Part shown: positions 1 to 7,311 of the stretch, one piece after another | Layout of the letters: each line of letters opens with the position of its first letter | How positions within the stretch are numbered: the first letter of the stretch is position 1 | Program-made: the position numbers and the translations under genes | The notes under the pieces: model-generated | Told to the model about the DNA's origin: nothing | Database searches by the model: none | Seen by the model: only the letters and a program-made list of their open reading frames with translations | Origin: Sphingomonas sp. dw_22 | GTDB taxonomy: Bacteria; Pseudomonadota; Alphaproteobacteria; Sphingomonadales; Sphingomonadaceae | Reading direction: 5' to 3' | DNA: 42,885 nt | NCBI RefSeq assembly: GCF_018449795.1 | Contig: NZ_JAAVVE010000037.1 | Span: 1-42,885, forward strand

Positions 1-1308
1 ATCGACGCATTCGCCGAAGCGCCCGACAGCCGGCAGGCGCTGATCCGCTTCGACGCGATGCTCTCGCGCCTGCCGAGCGCGATCAACTTCTTCCGCCTGC
101 TCGAAGCGCAGCCGGGGCTCGCCCAGTTGTTGAGCACGATCCTCAGCCACGCGCCGACCCTGGCCGAGCAGTTGAGCCGCCGCGCCGAACTGCTCGACGG
201 GCTGATCGACGCGAGCGCGCTCGATCCGGTCGCGGACATTCCCACGCTGATCGGCGAGATGTCGGTGCGCGAGCGCGGCGCCGATTATCAGTGGCAGCTC
301 GAACATGTCCGGCGCCTGGTGGGCGAGAAGAGGTTTGCGCTGGGCGCGCAGATCGTCGCGGGGGCCAGCGATCCGCTCGACGTCTCCGCCGGCTATGCCC
401 GCGTCGCCGAGGCGGCGATCGAGGCGCTCGCGGCGGCGGCGGTGGAGGAGTTCGCGCGCCTGCACGGTCGCGTGCCCGACAGCGAGCTGGTGATCCTCGC
501 GCTCGGCCGGATGGGCGGACAGGCGCTCACCCACGCCTCCGACCTCGATCTCGTTTATGTCTTCACCGGCGATTATGCGGCGGAATCGGACGGCGCGAAG
601 CCGCTCGGCGCGGTGACCTATTACAATCGGCTCAGCCAACGCGTGACGGCCGCCCTTTCGGTCGCCACGGCGTCGGGGCCGCTCTACGAGGTCGATACGC
701 GGCTGCGGCCGTCGGGCGGGCAGGGGCCGCTGGCCGTCTCGCTCGACGCCTTCCGCCGATACCAGCGCGAGGATGCCTGGACCTGGGAGCATATGGCCCT
801 GACGCGCGCGCGCCCGGTGTTCGGATCGACGGCGGCGCGTGCGGCGGTGACCGGTATCATCCGCGAAGTGCTGGAGGGCGCGCGGCCCGAGCGCGACCTG
901 GTCGCCGACGCCGCGAAGATGCGCGAGGAGATGGCCGCGCACAAGCCGCCCGCCGGCCCGCTCGACGCCAAGCTTCTCGATGGCGGGCTGGTCGATCTGG
1001 AGTTCGCCGTGCATGTCGAGCAATTGCTCCACCGGACCGGCTTCGACCCGCAACTGGGCCGGGCGATCGACGCGTTGGTCGCCGCCGGGCTGATGCCCGC
1101 CGGGATGCGGCCCGCGCATGATTTCCTTTCGCGCCTGCTCGTCACGTTGCGTCTGGTCGCACCCGACGCGCAGCCGCCCGGCCCCTCGACCCAGGCGCTG
1201 ATCGCGCGCGCGGTGGGGCTCGCCGATTGGGACGCGGTGGTTGCGCAGCTCGACCGGACCCGGCAGGAGGTTCGCGCATGCTGGGCGGCGATCCGTGCCC
1301 GCGAGTGA
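1..1308 (+). CDS. glnE: Bifunctional glutamine synthetase adenylyltransferase/adenylyl-removing enzyme, C-terminal part (5' truncated by window edge)
   Basis: GlnE attaches AMP to and removes AMP from glutamine synthetase in response to nitrogen status signalled by PII. The frame is open from base 1, so the start lies upstream and about 435 codons remain, under half of a full GlnE. The visible part carries the nucleotidyltransferase core LALGRMGGQ followed by SDLDLVYVF, whose two Asp residues fit the metal-binding DxD motif. Downstream are VDTRLRPSGGQGPL and LLDGGLVDLEFAVH, both typical of GlnE. By position this is the C-terminal adenylylating half and its helical tail. The next gene starts 11 bases after the stop, so co-transcription with the peroxiredoxin is likely. 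Family assignment is firm; which half is present is inferred from its position at the 3' end. Confidence 0.93.
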   Translation: MDAFAEAPDSRQALIRFDAMLSRLPSAINFFRLLEAQPGLAQLLSTILSHAPTLAEQLSRRAELLDGLIDASALDPVADIPTLIGEMSVRERGADYQWQLEHVRRLVGEKRFALGAQIVAGASDPLDVSAGYARVAEAAIEALAAAAVEEFARLHGRVPDSELVILALGRMGGQALTHASDLDLVYVFTGDYAAESDGAKPLGAVTYYNRLSQRVTAALSVATASGPLYEVDTRLRPSGGQGPLAVSLDAFRRYQREDAWTWEHMALTRARPVFGSTAARAAVTGIIREVLEGARPERDLVADAAKMREEMAAHKPPAGPLDAKLLDGGLVDLEFAVHVEQLLHRTGFDPQLGRAIDALVAAGLMPAGMRPAHDFLSRLLVTLRLVAPDAQPPGPSTQALIARAVGLADWDAVVAQLDRTRQEVRACWAAIRARE

Positions 1309-1319
1309 CGGAGAATGCG

Positions 1320-1793
1320 ATGCTGAGCGAAGGCGACAAGCTGCCGGGCATGGAACTGGTGGCATCCGACGGCGGCACGATCGCGCTGCCCGAATGGGCG
1401 GCGGGCAAGCCGTTGGTGCTCTACTTCTATCCCAAGGACGATACTTCGGGCTGCACCCGCGAGGCGCAGGATTTCTCGGCGCTGCTGCCGGAGTTCGAGG
1501 CTCTGGGCGCGGTGGTGCTGGGCGTCTCCAAGGATCCGGCGGCCAAGCACCAGAAATTCATCTCGAAATATGATCTCACCGTGCCGCTCGCCACCGATGC
1601 GGACGGCAAGGCGATGGATCTGCTCGGCGTGTGGGGCGAGAAGCAGCTTTACGGCAAGCGCTACATGGGGATCGAGCGCTCGACCTTCCTGTTCGCGCCA
1701 GACGGCACGCTGTTCCGCGCCTGGCGCAAGGTGCGGGTGCCCGGCCATGCGGTGGACGTGCTCGAATCGGTCAAGGCGCTGGCCCGCACGTGA
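1320..1793 (+). CDS. bcp: Peroxiredoxin of the BCP/PrxQ family, 1-Cys type
   Basis: Thiol-dependent peroxidase that reduces hydrogen peroxide and organic hydroperoxides in the cytoplasm. The 157-residue product is full length for the family. The peroxidatic cysteine is C45 in DDTSGCTREA, with the usual T42 near it. The residue where many BCP proteins carry the resolving cysteine, five positions on, is Q50, and no other cysteine exists in the protein, so it must use an external thiol for resolution. The ATG at 1320 is chosen because a GGAG lies about 7 bases upstream and the protein then begins right at the family N-terminus; an in-frame upstream extension overlaps glnE. The stop overlaps the GTG start of the DUF455 gene (GTGA), indicating translational coupling. 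Confidence 0.9.
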   Translation: MLSEGDKLPGMELVASDGGTIALPEWAAGKPLVLYFYPKDDTSGCTREAQDFSALLPEFEALGAVVLGVSKDPAAKHQKFISKYDLTVPLATDADGKAMDLLGVWGEKQLYGKRYMGIERSTFLFAPDGTLFRAWRKVRVPGHAVDVLESVKALART

Positions 1794-2587
1794 CCCGCAG
1801 CGTTGCCGAGGCGGCGCGTGCGGTGCTCGGCGCCGCCGATCCGCTCGCCAAGGTGAAGGCGGCGCGGGCCGCCGCGCGCGACTGGCGGCTGGGGCGGCTG
1901 GCGCATCGTTTCGACCTCGCCATGCCCGATCGCCCGGCGCGGCCCGAGCATCCCGAGCTGCTGCCGCCCAATCGCATGCCCAAGCGCGGGCGGGGCGGCT
2001 CCGAACGCGGACGTATCGCGCTGATCCACGCGCTGGCGCATATCGAGTTCGCCGCGATCGACCTCGCCTTCGATCTGGTCGGGCGGTTCGGCGGGGAATT
2101 CCCGCCCGGCTTCACCGACGACTGGATGAAGGTCGGCGCCGATGAGGCGATGCATTTCGCGCTGCTCGATCGCCGCCTGAAGCAGCTCGGCAGCCATTAC
2201 GGCGCGATGCCCGCGCATGACGGACTATGGGACGCAGCGGCCGAAACTGCGCACGACGTGCTGGCCCGCCTCGCCGTGGTCCCGATGGTGCTGGAGGCGC
2301 GCGGGCTCGACGTCACCCCGGCGACGATCGAGCGCTTCGACGCGGTCGGCGACACGGCGACGGCGCGCATCCTCACACGGATTTTGAACGACGAGGTGGA
2401 TCATGTTCGGGCAGGCCGGGTCTGGTTCGAATCGGCCTGTAAGCGCCACAATTTCGCCCCCGAAACGACCTGGCAGGCATTGGTCCGCCGTCATTTCCGG
2501 GGGCTGCTCAAGCCTCCATTCAACGACTCGGCGCGCAACGCAGCCGGTCTGACGCGGGATTACTACCAAGCCCTTGCCGTTCCTTGA
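1790..2587 (+). CDS. DUF455 family ferritin-like protein
   Basis: The 265-residue product belongs to the DUF455 family, a ferritin-like helical-bundle group whose substrate is unknown. Carboxylate and histidine candidates for a di-metal site are visible in order: HIEFAAIDLAFD, GADEAMHFALLD, MVLEARGLDV and LNDEVDHVRAG. The E-x-x-H pairs in the second and fourth blocks are the usual ferritin-like ligand pattern. The C-terminal LLKPPFNDSARNAAGL is also characteristic of the family. The GTG at 1790 is chosen because it overlaps the peroxiredoxin stop by four bases. The coupling to a peroxidase would suit a role in oxidative stress or iron handling, but that is inference. No signal peptide, so cytoplasmic. 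Confidence 0.85.
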   Translation: MTRSVAEAARAVLGAADPLAKVKAARAAARDWRLGRLAHRFDLAMPDRPARPEHPELLPPNRMPKRGRGGSERGRIALIHALAHIEFAAIDLAFDLVGRFGGEFPPGFTDDWMKVGADEAMHFALLDRRLKQLGSHYGAMPAHDGLWDAAAETAHDVLARLAVVPMVLEARGLDVTPATIERFDAVGDTATARILTRILNDEVDHVRAGRVWFESACKRHNFAPETTWQALVRRHFRGLLKPPFNDSARNAAGLTRDYYQALAVP

Positions 2588-2707
2588 GTTGTTCGCCCAC
2601 AAGCTGCCCTAGGGTTCGGGCGCGGAGGGGCTGCTGCCGGAACAATTTGAATTTCGGAGCGGACACCGGGTCGCATTCGGTGTGCTTCCATGGCTTGCCG
2701 GGGACTC

Positions 2708-3895
2708 ATGGCTAAGGCGTTGAACACCGATAATGCGAATCTCCTCCAGAGGTTCCGATCTTTCTTCACCACACGGGATTTCATCTTCCACGACGGCCGC
2801 GATCTGCGCCGCTTCAGCATCGCGGGCCGCACCCAGGCGCTGCTGGCGGGTGCCGCGACCGTGACCGTGCTGTTCTCGGGCTATGGCGTCGCCCAGGCGA
2901 TGGTCGGCGCGATCGCGATCAGCGGCGTCGCCGAAACGCCAGGTTCGCCCGAGGCGCAGGTCGCGAAGATGCGCGCCGAAGTCGCGAAGATGCAGGCAGA
3001 TGTCGCCGCCGCCAAGGTGGCCGCCCAGCTCCACGCCGCCCGGGTCGAGAAGAACCAGGCGCTGCTGAACGCCGTCGTATCGGGCAAGGGCGATCGCGCC
3101 GCGATCGAGGCGCCGCTTCCTGCCGCCGCCGCTAAGACGAGCGCCGTCACCGACGAAGTCCTCGCTCCCCTCCGCCAGATCGAGGCGCGTCAGGTCGCGC
3201 TTGCCGGCAAGGCCCGGCTGGCCGGCGAAGCGCGCTATCAGCAGACCACCGCCCATCTGCGCCGCCTCGGCCTTTCGCCGAGCCGGTTCGCCAAGGTGAA
3301 GATGGTCGCGATGGGCGGCCCCTATGAGCCGATCGACGAGAACGACAACAACAGCGACAGCGCTGCTGCAAACGCCGATGCGCAGTTCCGCGCGCTGTTC
3401 CTGACCTGGAAGAAGCTCGACATGCTCGAGCAGACGGTGATCTCGGTCCCGTCGATGCAGCCGGTCGACAGGATCACCTTCACCTCCACCTTCGGCGTGC
3501 GCTCCGATCCGTTCCGCGGCACCGCGGCGATGCATGCCGGCGTCGATATCCCGGGCGCGATCGGCACGCCGATCTACGCGACCGCCGACGGCGTCATCAG
3601 CCATGCCGGCCGCCAGGGTGGCTACGGCAATCTCGTCCAGATCAACCATGGCCGCGGCCTCGAGACGCGCTACGGCCACCTCTCCAAGATCCTCGTCGCC
3701 GACAATACTCGCGTGAAGCGCGGCCAGATCATCGGCTTGATGGGCTCGACCGGCCGTTCGACCGGCAGCCATCTCCATTACGAGGTCCGCGTGGACGGCC
3801 GCGCGGTCAATCCGATTCCGTTCCTGCAGACCGGCGAGTATCTCGCCGGCATCCAGGACCGTGCGCAGGGCGGCGTAGGCGGCCCCGCCAAGTAA
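2708..3895 (+). CDS. Membrane-anchored M23 family metallopeptidase (LytM-type murein hydrolase or regulator)
   Basis: A peptidoglycan endopeptidase-like protein of 395 residues. Order: a short cytoplasmic N-terminus, one hydrophobic segment at about residues 44-64, an Ala/Lys/Glu-rich coiled coil at about 80-120 that continues after a break, then a C-terminal M23 domain. Zinc ligands are visible as H276 and D280 in HAGVD and H357 in SHLHYEV, with H355 also conserved, so the domain looks catalytically intact. The ATG at 2708 has GGGGA just upstream; an in-frame ATG at 2690 would add six residues but has no ribosome site. Coiled coil plus M23 on an inner-membrane anchor resembles proteins that work in cell separation or septal murein remodelling. 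The substrate is not predictable from this. Confidence 0.88.
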   Translation: MAKALNTDNANLLQRFRSFFTTRDFIFHDGRDLRRFSIAGRTQALLAGAATVTVLFSGYGVAQAMVGAIAISGVAETPGSPEAQVAKMRAEVAKMQADVAAAKVAAQLHAARVEKNQALLNAVVSGKGDRAAIEAPLPAAAAKTSAVTDEVLAPLRQIEARQVALAGKARLAGEARYQQTTAHLRRLGLSPSRFAKVKMVAMGGPYEPIDENDNNSDSAAANADAQFRALFLTWKKLDMLEQTVISVPSMQPVDRITFTSTFGVRSDPFRGTAAMHAGVDIPGAIGTPIYATADGVISHAGRQGGYGNLVQINHGRGLETRYGHLSKILVADNTRVKRGQIIGLMGSTGRSTGSHLHYEVRVDGRAVNPIPFLQTGEYLAGIQDRAQGGVGGPAK

Positions 3896-3913
3896 GAGGC
3901 AGGGGAGAGGAGA

Positions 3914-3936
3914 GGGGCCGCCCGTGAGGTGGCCCC
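3914..3936 (+). terminator. GC-rich hairpin without a T-run, possible terminator
   Basis: A nine-pair stem (GGGGCCGCC against GGTGGCCCC, with one G-U pair) and a five-base loop starts 18 bases after the M23 peptidase stop. No U-tract follows, so termination would have to be of the T-less kind or Rho-assisted. Confidence 0.4.
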
Positions 3937-3991
3937 CATCCTGCAACTTCCCTCCATTGCCTGCGCGCCGTTGCCCCCCTATCTCCGAACC

Positions 3992-4333
3992 ATGACGACG
4001 CTCGCCCAGTCCGACATCGCGCTCACCCCTGCCGCCGCCGCGCGCGTGGCGGTGATCGCCGAGAAGACCAGCAAGCCCGCGATCCTGCGCCTTTCGGTGG
4101 AGGGCGGCGGCTGTTCGGGCTTCCAGTACAAGTTCGGTTTCGCCGAGGCGGTCGAGGACGACGATATCGTTGCCGAGACGGATGGCGTGCGGCTGGTGGT
4201 CGATTCGATCAGCCTCGATCTGGTCCGCGGCGCGCAGGTCGATTTCATCGATAATCTCGGCGGCGCCCATTTCGCGGTGGAGAATCCCAACGCGGCTTCG
4301 GGCTGCGGCTGCGGCACCAGCTTCTCGGTCTGA
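3992..4333 (+). CDS. erpA: Iron-sulfur cluster insertion protein, A-type carrier (ErpA/IscA family)
   Basis: A-type Fe-S carrier that passes clusters to apo-enzymes in the cytoplasm. The 113-residue product has the three conserved cluster-binding cysteines: one in GGGCSGFQYKFGF and two in the C-terminal SGCGCGTSFSV. It is full length for the family. The ATG at 3992 is preferred because it puts the family N-terminus (LTPAAAARV) about a dozen residues in; an upstream in-frame ATG at 3929 would add an unlikely Pro/Leu-rich extension. xthA follows after 9 bases. No suf or isc genes are in the window, so whether it is ErpA or another A-type paralogue rests on the sequence pattern alone. Confidence 0.88.
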   Translation: MTTLAQSDIALTPAAAARVAVIAEKTSKPAILRLSVEGGGCSGFQYKFGFAEAVEDDDIVAETDGVRLVVDSISLDLVRGAQVDFIDNLGGAHFAVENPNAASGCGCGTSFSV

Positions 4334-4342
4334 GCGCGCGTT

Positions 4343-5113
4343 TTGAAGATCGTCAGCTACAATGTGAACGGCATCAAGGCGCGCCTGGAGCGCCTGCTCG
4401 AATATCTCGCCGAGCAGAAGCCCGATGTGCTGTGCCTCCAGGAACTGAAGGGCGCCGACGAGACGCTGCCGGTCAAGGATATCGAGGCCGCCGGCTATGG
4501 CGCGGTCTGGCATGGGCAGAAGGGCTTCAACGGCGTCGCCGTGCTCGCGCGCGGGCAGCAGCCGGTTGAGCGCCAGCGCGGCCTGGCCGGCGATTCCGAG
4601 GATGCCCATAGCCGCTATATCGAGGCCGAGATCGGCGACCTGATCGTCGCCTCCATCTATCTGCCCAACGGCAACCCCCAGCCGGGGCCGAAGTTCGACT
4701 ATAAGCTCAAATGGATGGAGCGCCTGGCCGATCGTGCCAAGGCGCTGCTCGCCGAGGAGCGCCCGGTGGTGCTGGCCGGGGATTACAACGTCATCCCGAA
4801 CGACGACGATACCTACTCCGTCCGCGCCATGGCGATGGACGCGCTGATGCAGCCCGAATCGCGTGAGCGCTATCGCACACTGCTCGCCCAGGGCTGGACC
4901 GACGCGTTGCGCACCCGTTTCCCGGGCGGCGGGATCTGGACCTTCTGGGACTATCAGGCCGGCGCCTGGCAGCGTGACGCGGGTTTCCGCATCGATCATC
5001 TGCTGCTCAGCCCCCAGGCCGCCGATCGCTTTATCGGCGCCGGCGTCGACAAGGACTATCGCGGCCGCGAAAGGGCGAGCGACCACGCGCCCACCTGGGT
5101 CAGCCTCCGCTAG
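4343..5113 (+). CDS. xthA: Exodeoxyribonuclease III / AP endonuclease
   Basis: Base-excision-repair nuclease that cleaves DNA at abasic sites and trims 3' ends. The 256-residue protein shows the whole ExoIII motif series: YNVNGIKAR at the N-terminus, LCLQELKG with the metal-binding E34, GDYNVIPND with the catalytic Asp/Asn pair, the Trp-rich IWTFWDYQ loop, RIDHLLLS, and the terminal SDHAP with the catalytic His. The start is a TTG at 4343; it places the first residues (MKIVSYNVNG) exactly at the family start, and no ATG fits. It sits nine bases after erpA and is probably co-transcribed. All catalytic residues are present. Confidence 0.93.
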   Translation: MKIVSYNVNGIKARLERLLEYLAEQKPDVLCLQELKGADETLPVKDIEAAGYGAVWHGQKGFNGVAVLARGQQPVERQRGLAGDSEDAHSRYIEAEIGDLIVASIYLPNGNPQPGPKFDYKLKWMERLADRAKALLAEERPVVLAGDYNVIPNDDDTYSVRAMAMDALMQPESRERYRTLLAQGWTDALRTRFPGGGIWTFWDYQAGAWQRDAGFRIDHLLLSPQAADRFIGAGVDKDYRGRERASDHAPTWVSLR

Positions 5114-5278
5114 AGCGGTTCGCGCTCGTCACCCGGCGACCGCATCCGCACAGTCGCTGTCCGCAATCGAACAGGCATTGCGAGGATATCCCAAATCTTG
5201 GCGTGTATTGCCGTACTATAGCGGTGCGTGACTCATTCGCATGGTGGTAAGTCATTGTAATCAAACAAATCAGGAAAC

Positions 5279-5293
5279 TGGCACGGCTGTTGC
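5279..5293 (+). promoter_or_regulatory. Sigma-54 (RpoN) promoter upstream of the small secreted protein pair
   Basis: TGGCACGGCTGTTGC matches the -24/-12 consensus TGGCAC-N5-TTGC. The invariant GG (5280-5281) and GC (5292-5293) are exactly 10 bases apart. It is in a non-coding stretch about 65 bases before the ATG at 5358, so a start site near 5305 would leave a leader of about 50 bases. The sequence match is seen directly; function needs RpoN and an activator, neither of which is in the window. Confidence 0.65.
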
Positions 5294-5305
5294 GAAGGTT
5301 GGCGC

Positions 5306-5330
5306 ACAGGCGGAACGAGGGAGCGCCTGT
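5306..5330 (+). repeat. Inverted repeat at the predicted sigma-54 transcript start
   Basis: ACAGGCG (5306-5312) and CGCCTGT (5324-5330) form a perfect 7-bp inverted repeat with an 11-base loop. It begins within a base or so of the expected +1 and precedes the AGGA ribosome site by about 15 bases. It could be a leader hairpin protecting the transcript or an operator. Confidence 0.4.
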
Positions 5331-5357
5331 CAGATCCCAACGTTAGGAGTACAGGAA

Positions 5358-5606
5358 ATGATCGGCACTATCGCTCGCACCACCACCGTCTTCGCCGCTG
5401 TCGCGCTTGTCGCCGCCGCCTCGCTGCCTGCCGCGGCCGCCAACGATCCGAATGCGAAAACGTCGGAAACCAAGCCCGTGAAGGAGAGGCGCTACTGCGT
5501 CGAGCAGGTCACTACTGGCACGATGCTCAGGGCGCCGAAGGTCTGCAAGACCCGCGAGGAATGGATCGCCAAGACCGGTATCGATCCGGCCGGAAAGAAG
5601 AACTGA
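5358..5606 (+). CDS. Small secreted protein with a cysteine pair (first of tandem paralogues)
   Basis: An 82-residue protein of unknown function. It has an N-terminal signal peptide (hydrophobic core FAAVALVAAASL, likely cleavage after PAAAA) and a mature part of roughly 55 residues. The mature part is basic, with two cysteines that could form a disulfide in the periplasm: RYCVEQVTTG and KVCKTREEWIAKTG. The next gene encodes a paralogue that shares RYC, TTG, TR-x-EWIA and TG-x-DP. The ATG at 5358 has AGGA about 9 bases upstream. The gene lies directly downstream of a sigma-54 type promoter, so expression may be conditional. I do not recognise a named domain. Confidence 0.8.
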   Translation: MIGTIARTTTVFAAVALVAAASLPAAAANDPNAKTSETKPVKERRYCVEQVTTGTMLRAPKVCKTREEWIAKTGIDPAGKKN

Positions 5607-5673
5607 CGGCTGCCGCTCGGTCCAGACTGTCCGCATCACGACATCCGCAGATGCTCAGAAGGGAATCCGTGTC

Positions 5674-5910
5674 ATGAAGAAGATCGCATTTACCGCCTTT
5701 GCAGCCGCTATTCTGGCTTCTGCGGCCTCGGCGCCGGCCATGGCCATCGATCGAGACGCGGAGGCAGAAAAGGCTGCTCCGCAACCGCCGATGAAGACCC
5801 GTTACTGCATCGCCGAACGCACAACGGGAAGCAACATCACCCGGACGACCTGTCGTACGCGCGCCGAATGGATTGCGGAGACCGGTAAGGATCCTGCGCC
5901 GCGCAAATAA
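5674..5910 (+). CDS. Small secreted protein with a cysteine pair (second of tandem paralogues)
   Basis: A 78-residue paralogue of the preceding gene. The signal peptide runs to about residue 24 (core FTAFAAAILASAASA, cleavage after AMA). The mature part repeats the signature RYCIAERTTG, a second cysteine in TTCRTRAEWIAETG, and a final GKDP. Between the two mature proteins the spacing from first to second cysteine is nearly the same, pointing to one fold with one disulfide. It is 67 bases downstream of its twin and followed by a strong intrinsic terminator, so the two probably form one transcription unit. Function unknown; exported by Sec, probably periplasmic or released. Confidence 0.8.
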   Translation: MKKIAFTAFAAAILASAASAPAMAIDRDAEAEKAAPQPPMKTRYCIAERTTGSNITRTTCRTRAEWIAETGKDPAPRK

Positions 5911-5927
5911 CGCAGCGCCGATCGATG

Positions 5928-5966
5928 AAGCCCGTGGCGATGGATTGTCTTTGCCACGGGCTTTTT
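5928..5966 (+). terminator. Intrinsic terminator
   Basis: An 11-bp perfect stem (AAGCCCGTGGC with GCCACGGGCTT) with a 14-base loop is followed by a T-run at 5962-5966. It begins 18 bases after the second small secreted protein gene. Confidence 0.88.
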
Positions 5967-6015
5967 CCCCGCCGCTATCCGCCGGTGCTGGCTCGAGAAA
6001 CGGCCTGGGCGAACG

Positions 6016-7173
6016 TCAAAGCGCCTTCTGGTAGATCAGATATTCGCGGTTGACCCTGCTCTCGATCGCATCGGCGATCGCCACCATCCCCTGATTGTCT
6101 TCCAGGATCCAGCCGATCTCGCCGCGCATCGCCCCGTAATCGGCGATGGCCGAGCGGCGGATATATTCGATCATCATGAAGGCGAGCTGGCTCGCCATGC
6201 GCGATGCCTGGAGCCGCTTGACCACACCCATCAGCGGCACGCGCATCGTCTTCGCCTTGGGCTTGCGCAGCCATAGCAGCAGCTTCGCCCAGCCGAAGGG
6301 CAGCAGCGAGCCCTTGAGCGGCTTCAGCGGCTCGTTGAGGTCGGGCAGGGTGACCATGAAGGCCACCGGCTCGCCGTCCAGCTCGGCAATGCGGATCAGA
6401 TCCTCGAACACCAGCGGCTTCAGCTTCTTGCCGACATCGTCGATCTCGGGCTGGGTGAGCGGCACGAATCCCCAATTGTCCGACCAGGCATCGTTGAGGA
6501 TCGCGAGGATGATCGCGGCTTCCTCGGCGAATTTCGACTTGTTGACCTTGCGGATGCGGATGCGCGGGTTCTTCTCGCCGTTCGCGACGATGCGCTGGAC
6601 GATCGGCGGGAAGCCGTTGGTGATGTCCAGCTCATAGGTCAGCAGCTTCTTGGCCTCGCTATAGCCCTGCGCCTCGATCCAGGCCTGATAGCGCGCCGGG
6701 TGATGGCCCATCAGCACCGTCGGCGGATGGTCATGCCCTTTCACGAGCAGGCCCGGTTCCTCCCAGATCGACAGGCTGACCGGCCCGATCGCGCGGGTGA
6801 GGCCCTTGTCGCGCAGCCATTGCTCGGCGCGCGCGATCACCGCGACGGCGACAGCCTCGTCCTCCGCCTCGAACAGGCCCCAGAAGCCGGTGCCGGGTCC
6901 GAACCCCTGCTCGGGCGGCATCTCCAGCGCGAGCCGGTCGATATGAGCGGAGATGCGCCCTACCACCTTGCCGCCGTGCTCGGCGAGGAACAGCTGCGCC
7001 TCGGCATGGCTGAACCAGCCATTCTTCTTCGGGTTGATCGTCGCCGCGACTTCCTCCCGGAGCGGCGCGACCCAATTGGGATCGCTGCCGTTCAGGCGAT
7101 AGGCGAGCTCGATGAATGCTTTGGTGTCCGCCTTGTTGGAGACGGGACGGACGGTGATGTCGGCGGTTGCCAA
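6016..7173 (-). CDS. GNAT-like acyltransferase-fold protein of unknown substrate
   Basis: A 385-residue cytoplasmic protein, probably of the GNAT (N-acetyltransferase) superfamily. It looks like two acyltransferase-type units: an N-terminal one with AQLFLAEHGGKVVGRISAHID, the strand-turn-strand pattern of a GNAT core, and a C-terminal one with LIRIAELDGEPVAFMVTLPD. A mid-protein block, GPVSLSIWEEPGLLVKG, is distinctive. I know this type as an uncharacterised protein common in alphaproteobacteria. The start is taken as TTG at 7173 because it begins at the conserved ITVRPV and has AAGGG about 9 bases upstream; an ATG-started extension to 7299 would run toward the divergent desaturase and looks non-coding. 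No substrate can be assigned. Confidence 0.72.
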   Translation of the reverse strand: MATADITVRPVSNKADTKAFIELAYRLNGSDPNWVAPLREEVAATINPKKNGWFSHAEAQLFLAEHGGKVVGRISAHIDRLALEMPPEQGFGPGTGFWGLFEAEDEAVAVAVIARAEQWLRDKGLTRAIGPVSLSIWEEPGLLVKGHDHPPTVLMGHHPARYQAWIEAQGYSEAKKLLTYELDITNGFPPIVQRIVANGEKNPRIRIRKVNKSKFAEEAAIILAILNDAWSDNWGFVPLTQPEIDDVGKKLKPLVFEDLIRIAELDGEPVAFMVTLPDLNEPLKPLKGSLLPFGWAKLLLWLRKPKAKTMRVPLMGVVKRLQASRMASQLAFMMIEYIRRSAIADYGAMRGEIGWILEDNQGMVAIADAIESRVNREYLIYQKAL

Positions 7174-7311
7174 GGGGCTGCCCTTTGGTTCTTGATGAGC
7201 GTCAATGCAGTCCCGCCTCGGCAGGCGCCTGTCAAGCGCCGGTGACGATTGCGGCGACCAGGTCCGAAACGCATCGCTGGAATGCCACCATAAAGCCACT
7301 ATCTAAAGCCA

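Noticed and set aside
2609..5086. An 825-codon open frame on the - strand antisense to the M23 peptidase, erpA and xthA genes.
   Set aside because: Residues are an Arg/Gly/Ala/Asp-rich low-complexity mixture with no domain, and the sense strand encodes three clear protein families. It is a shadow frame typical of GC-rich DNA.
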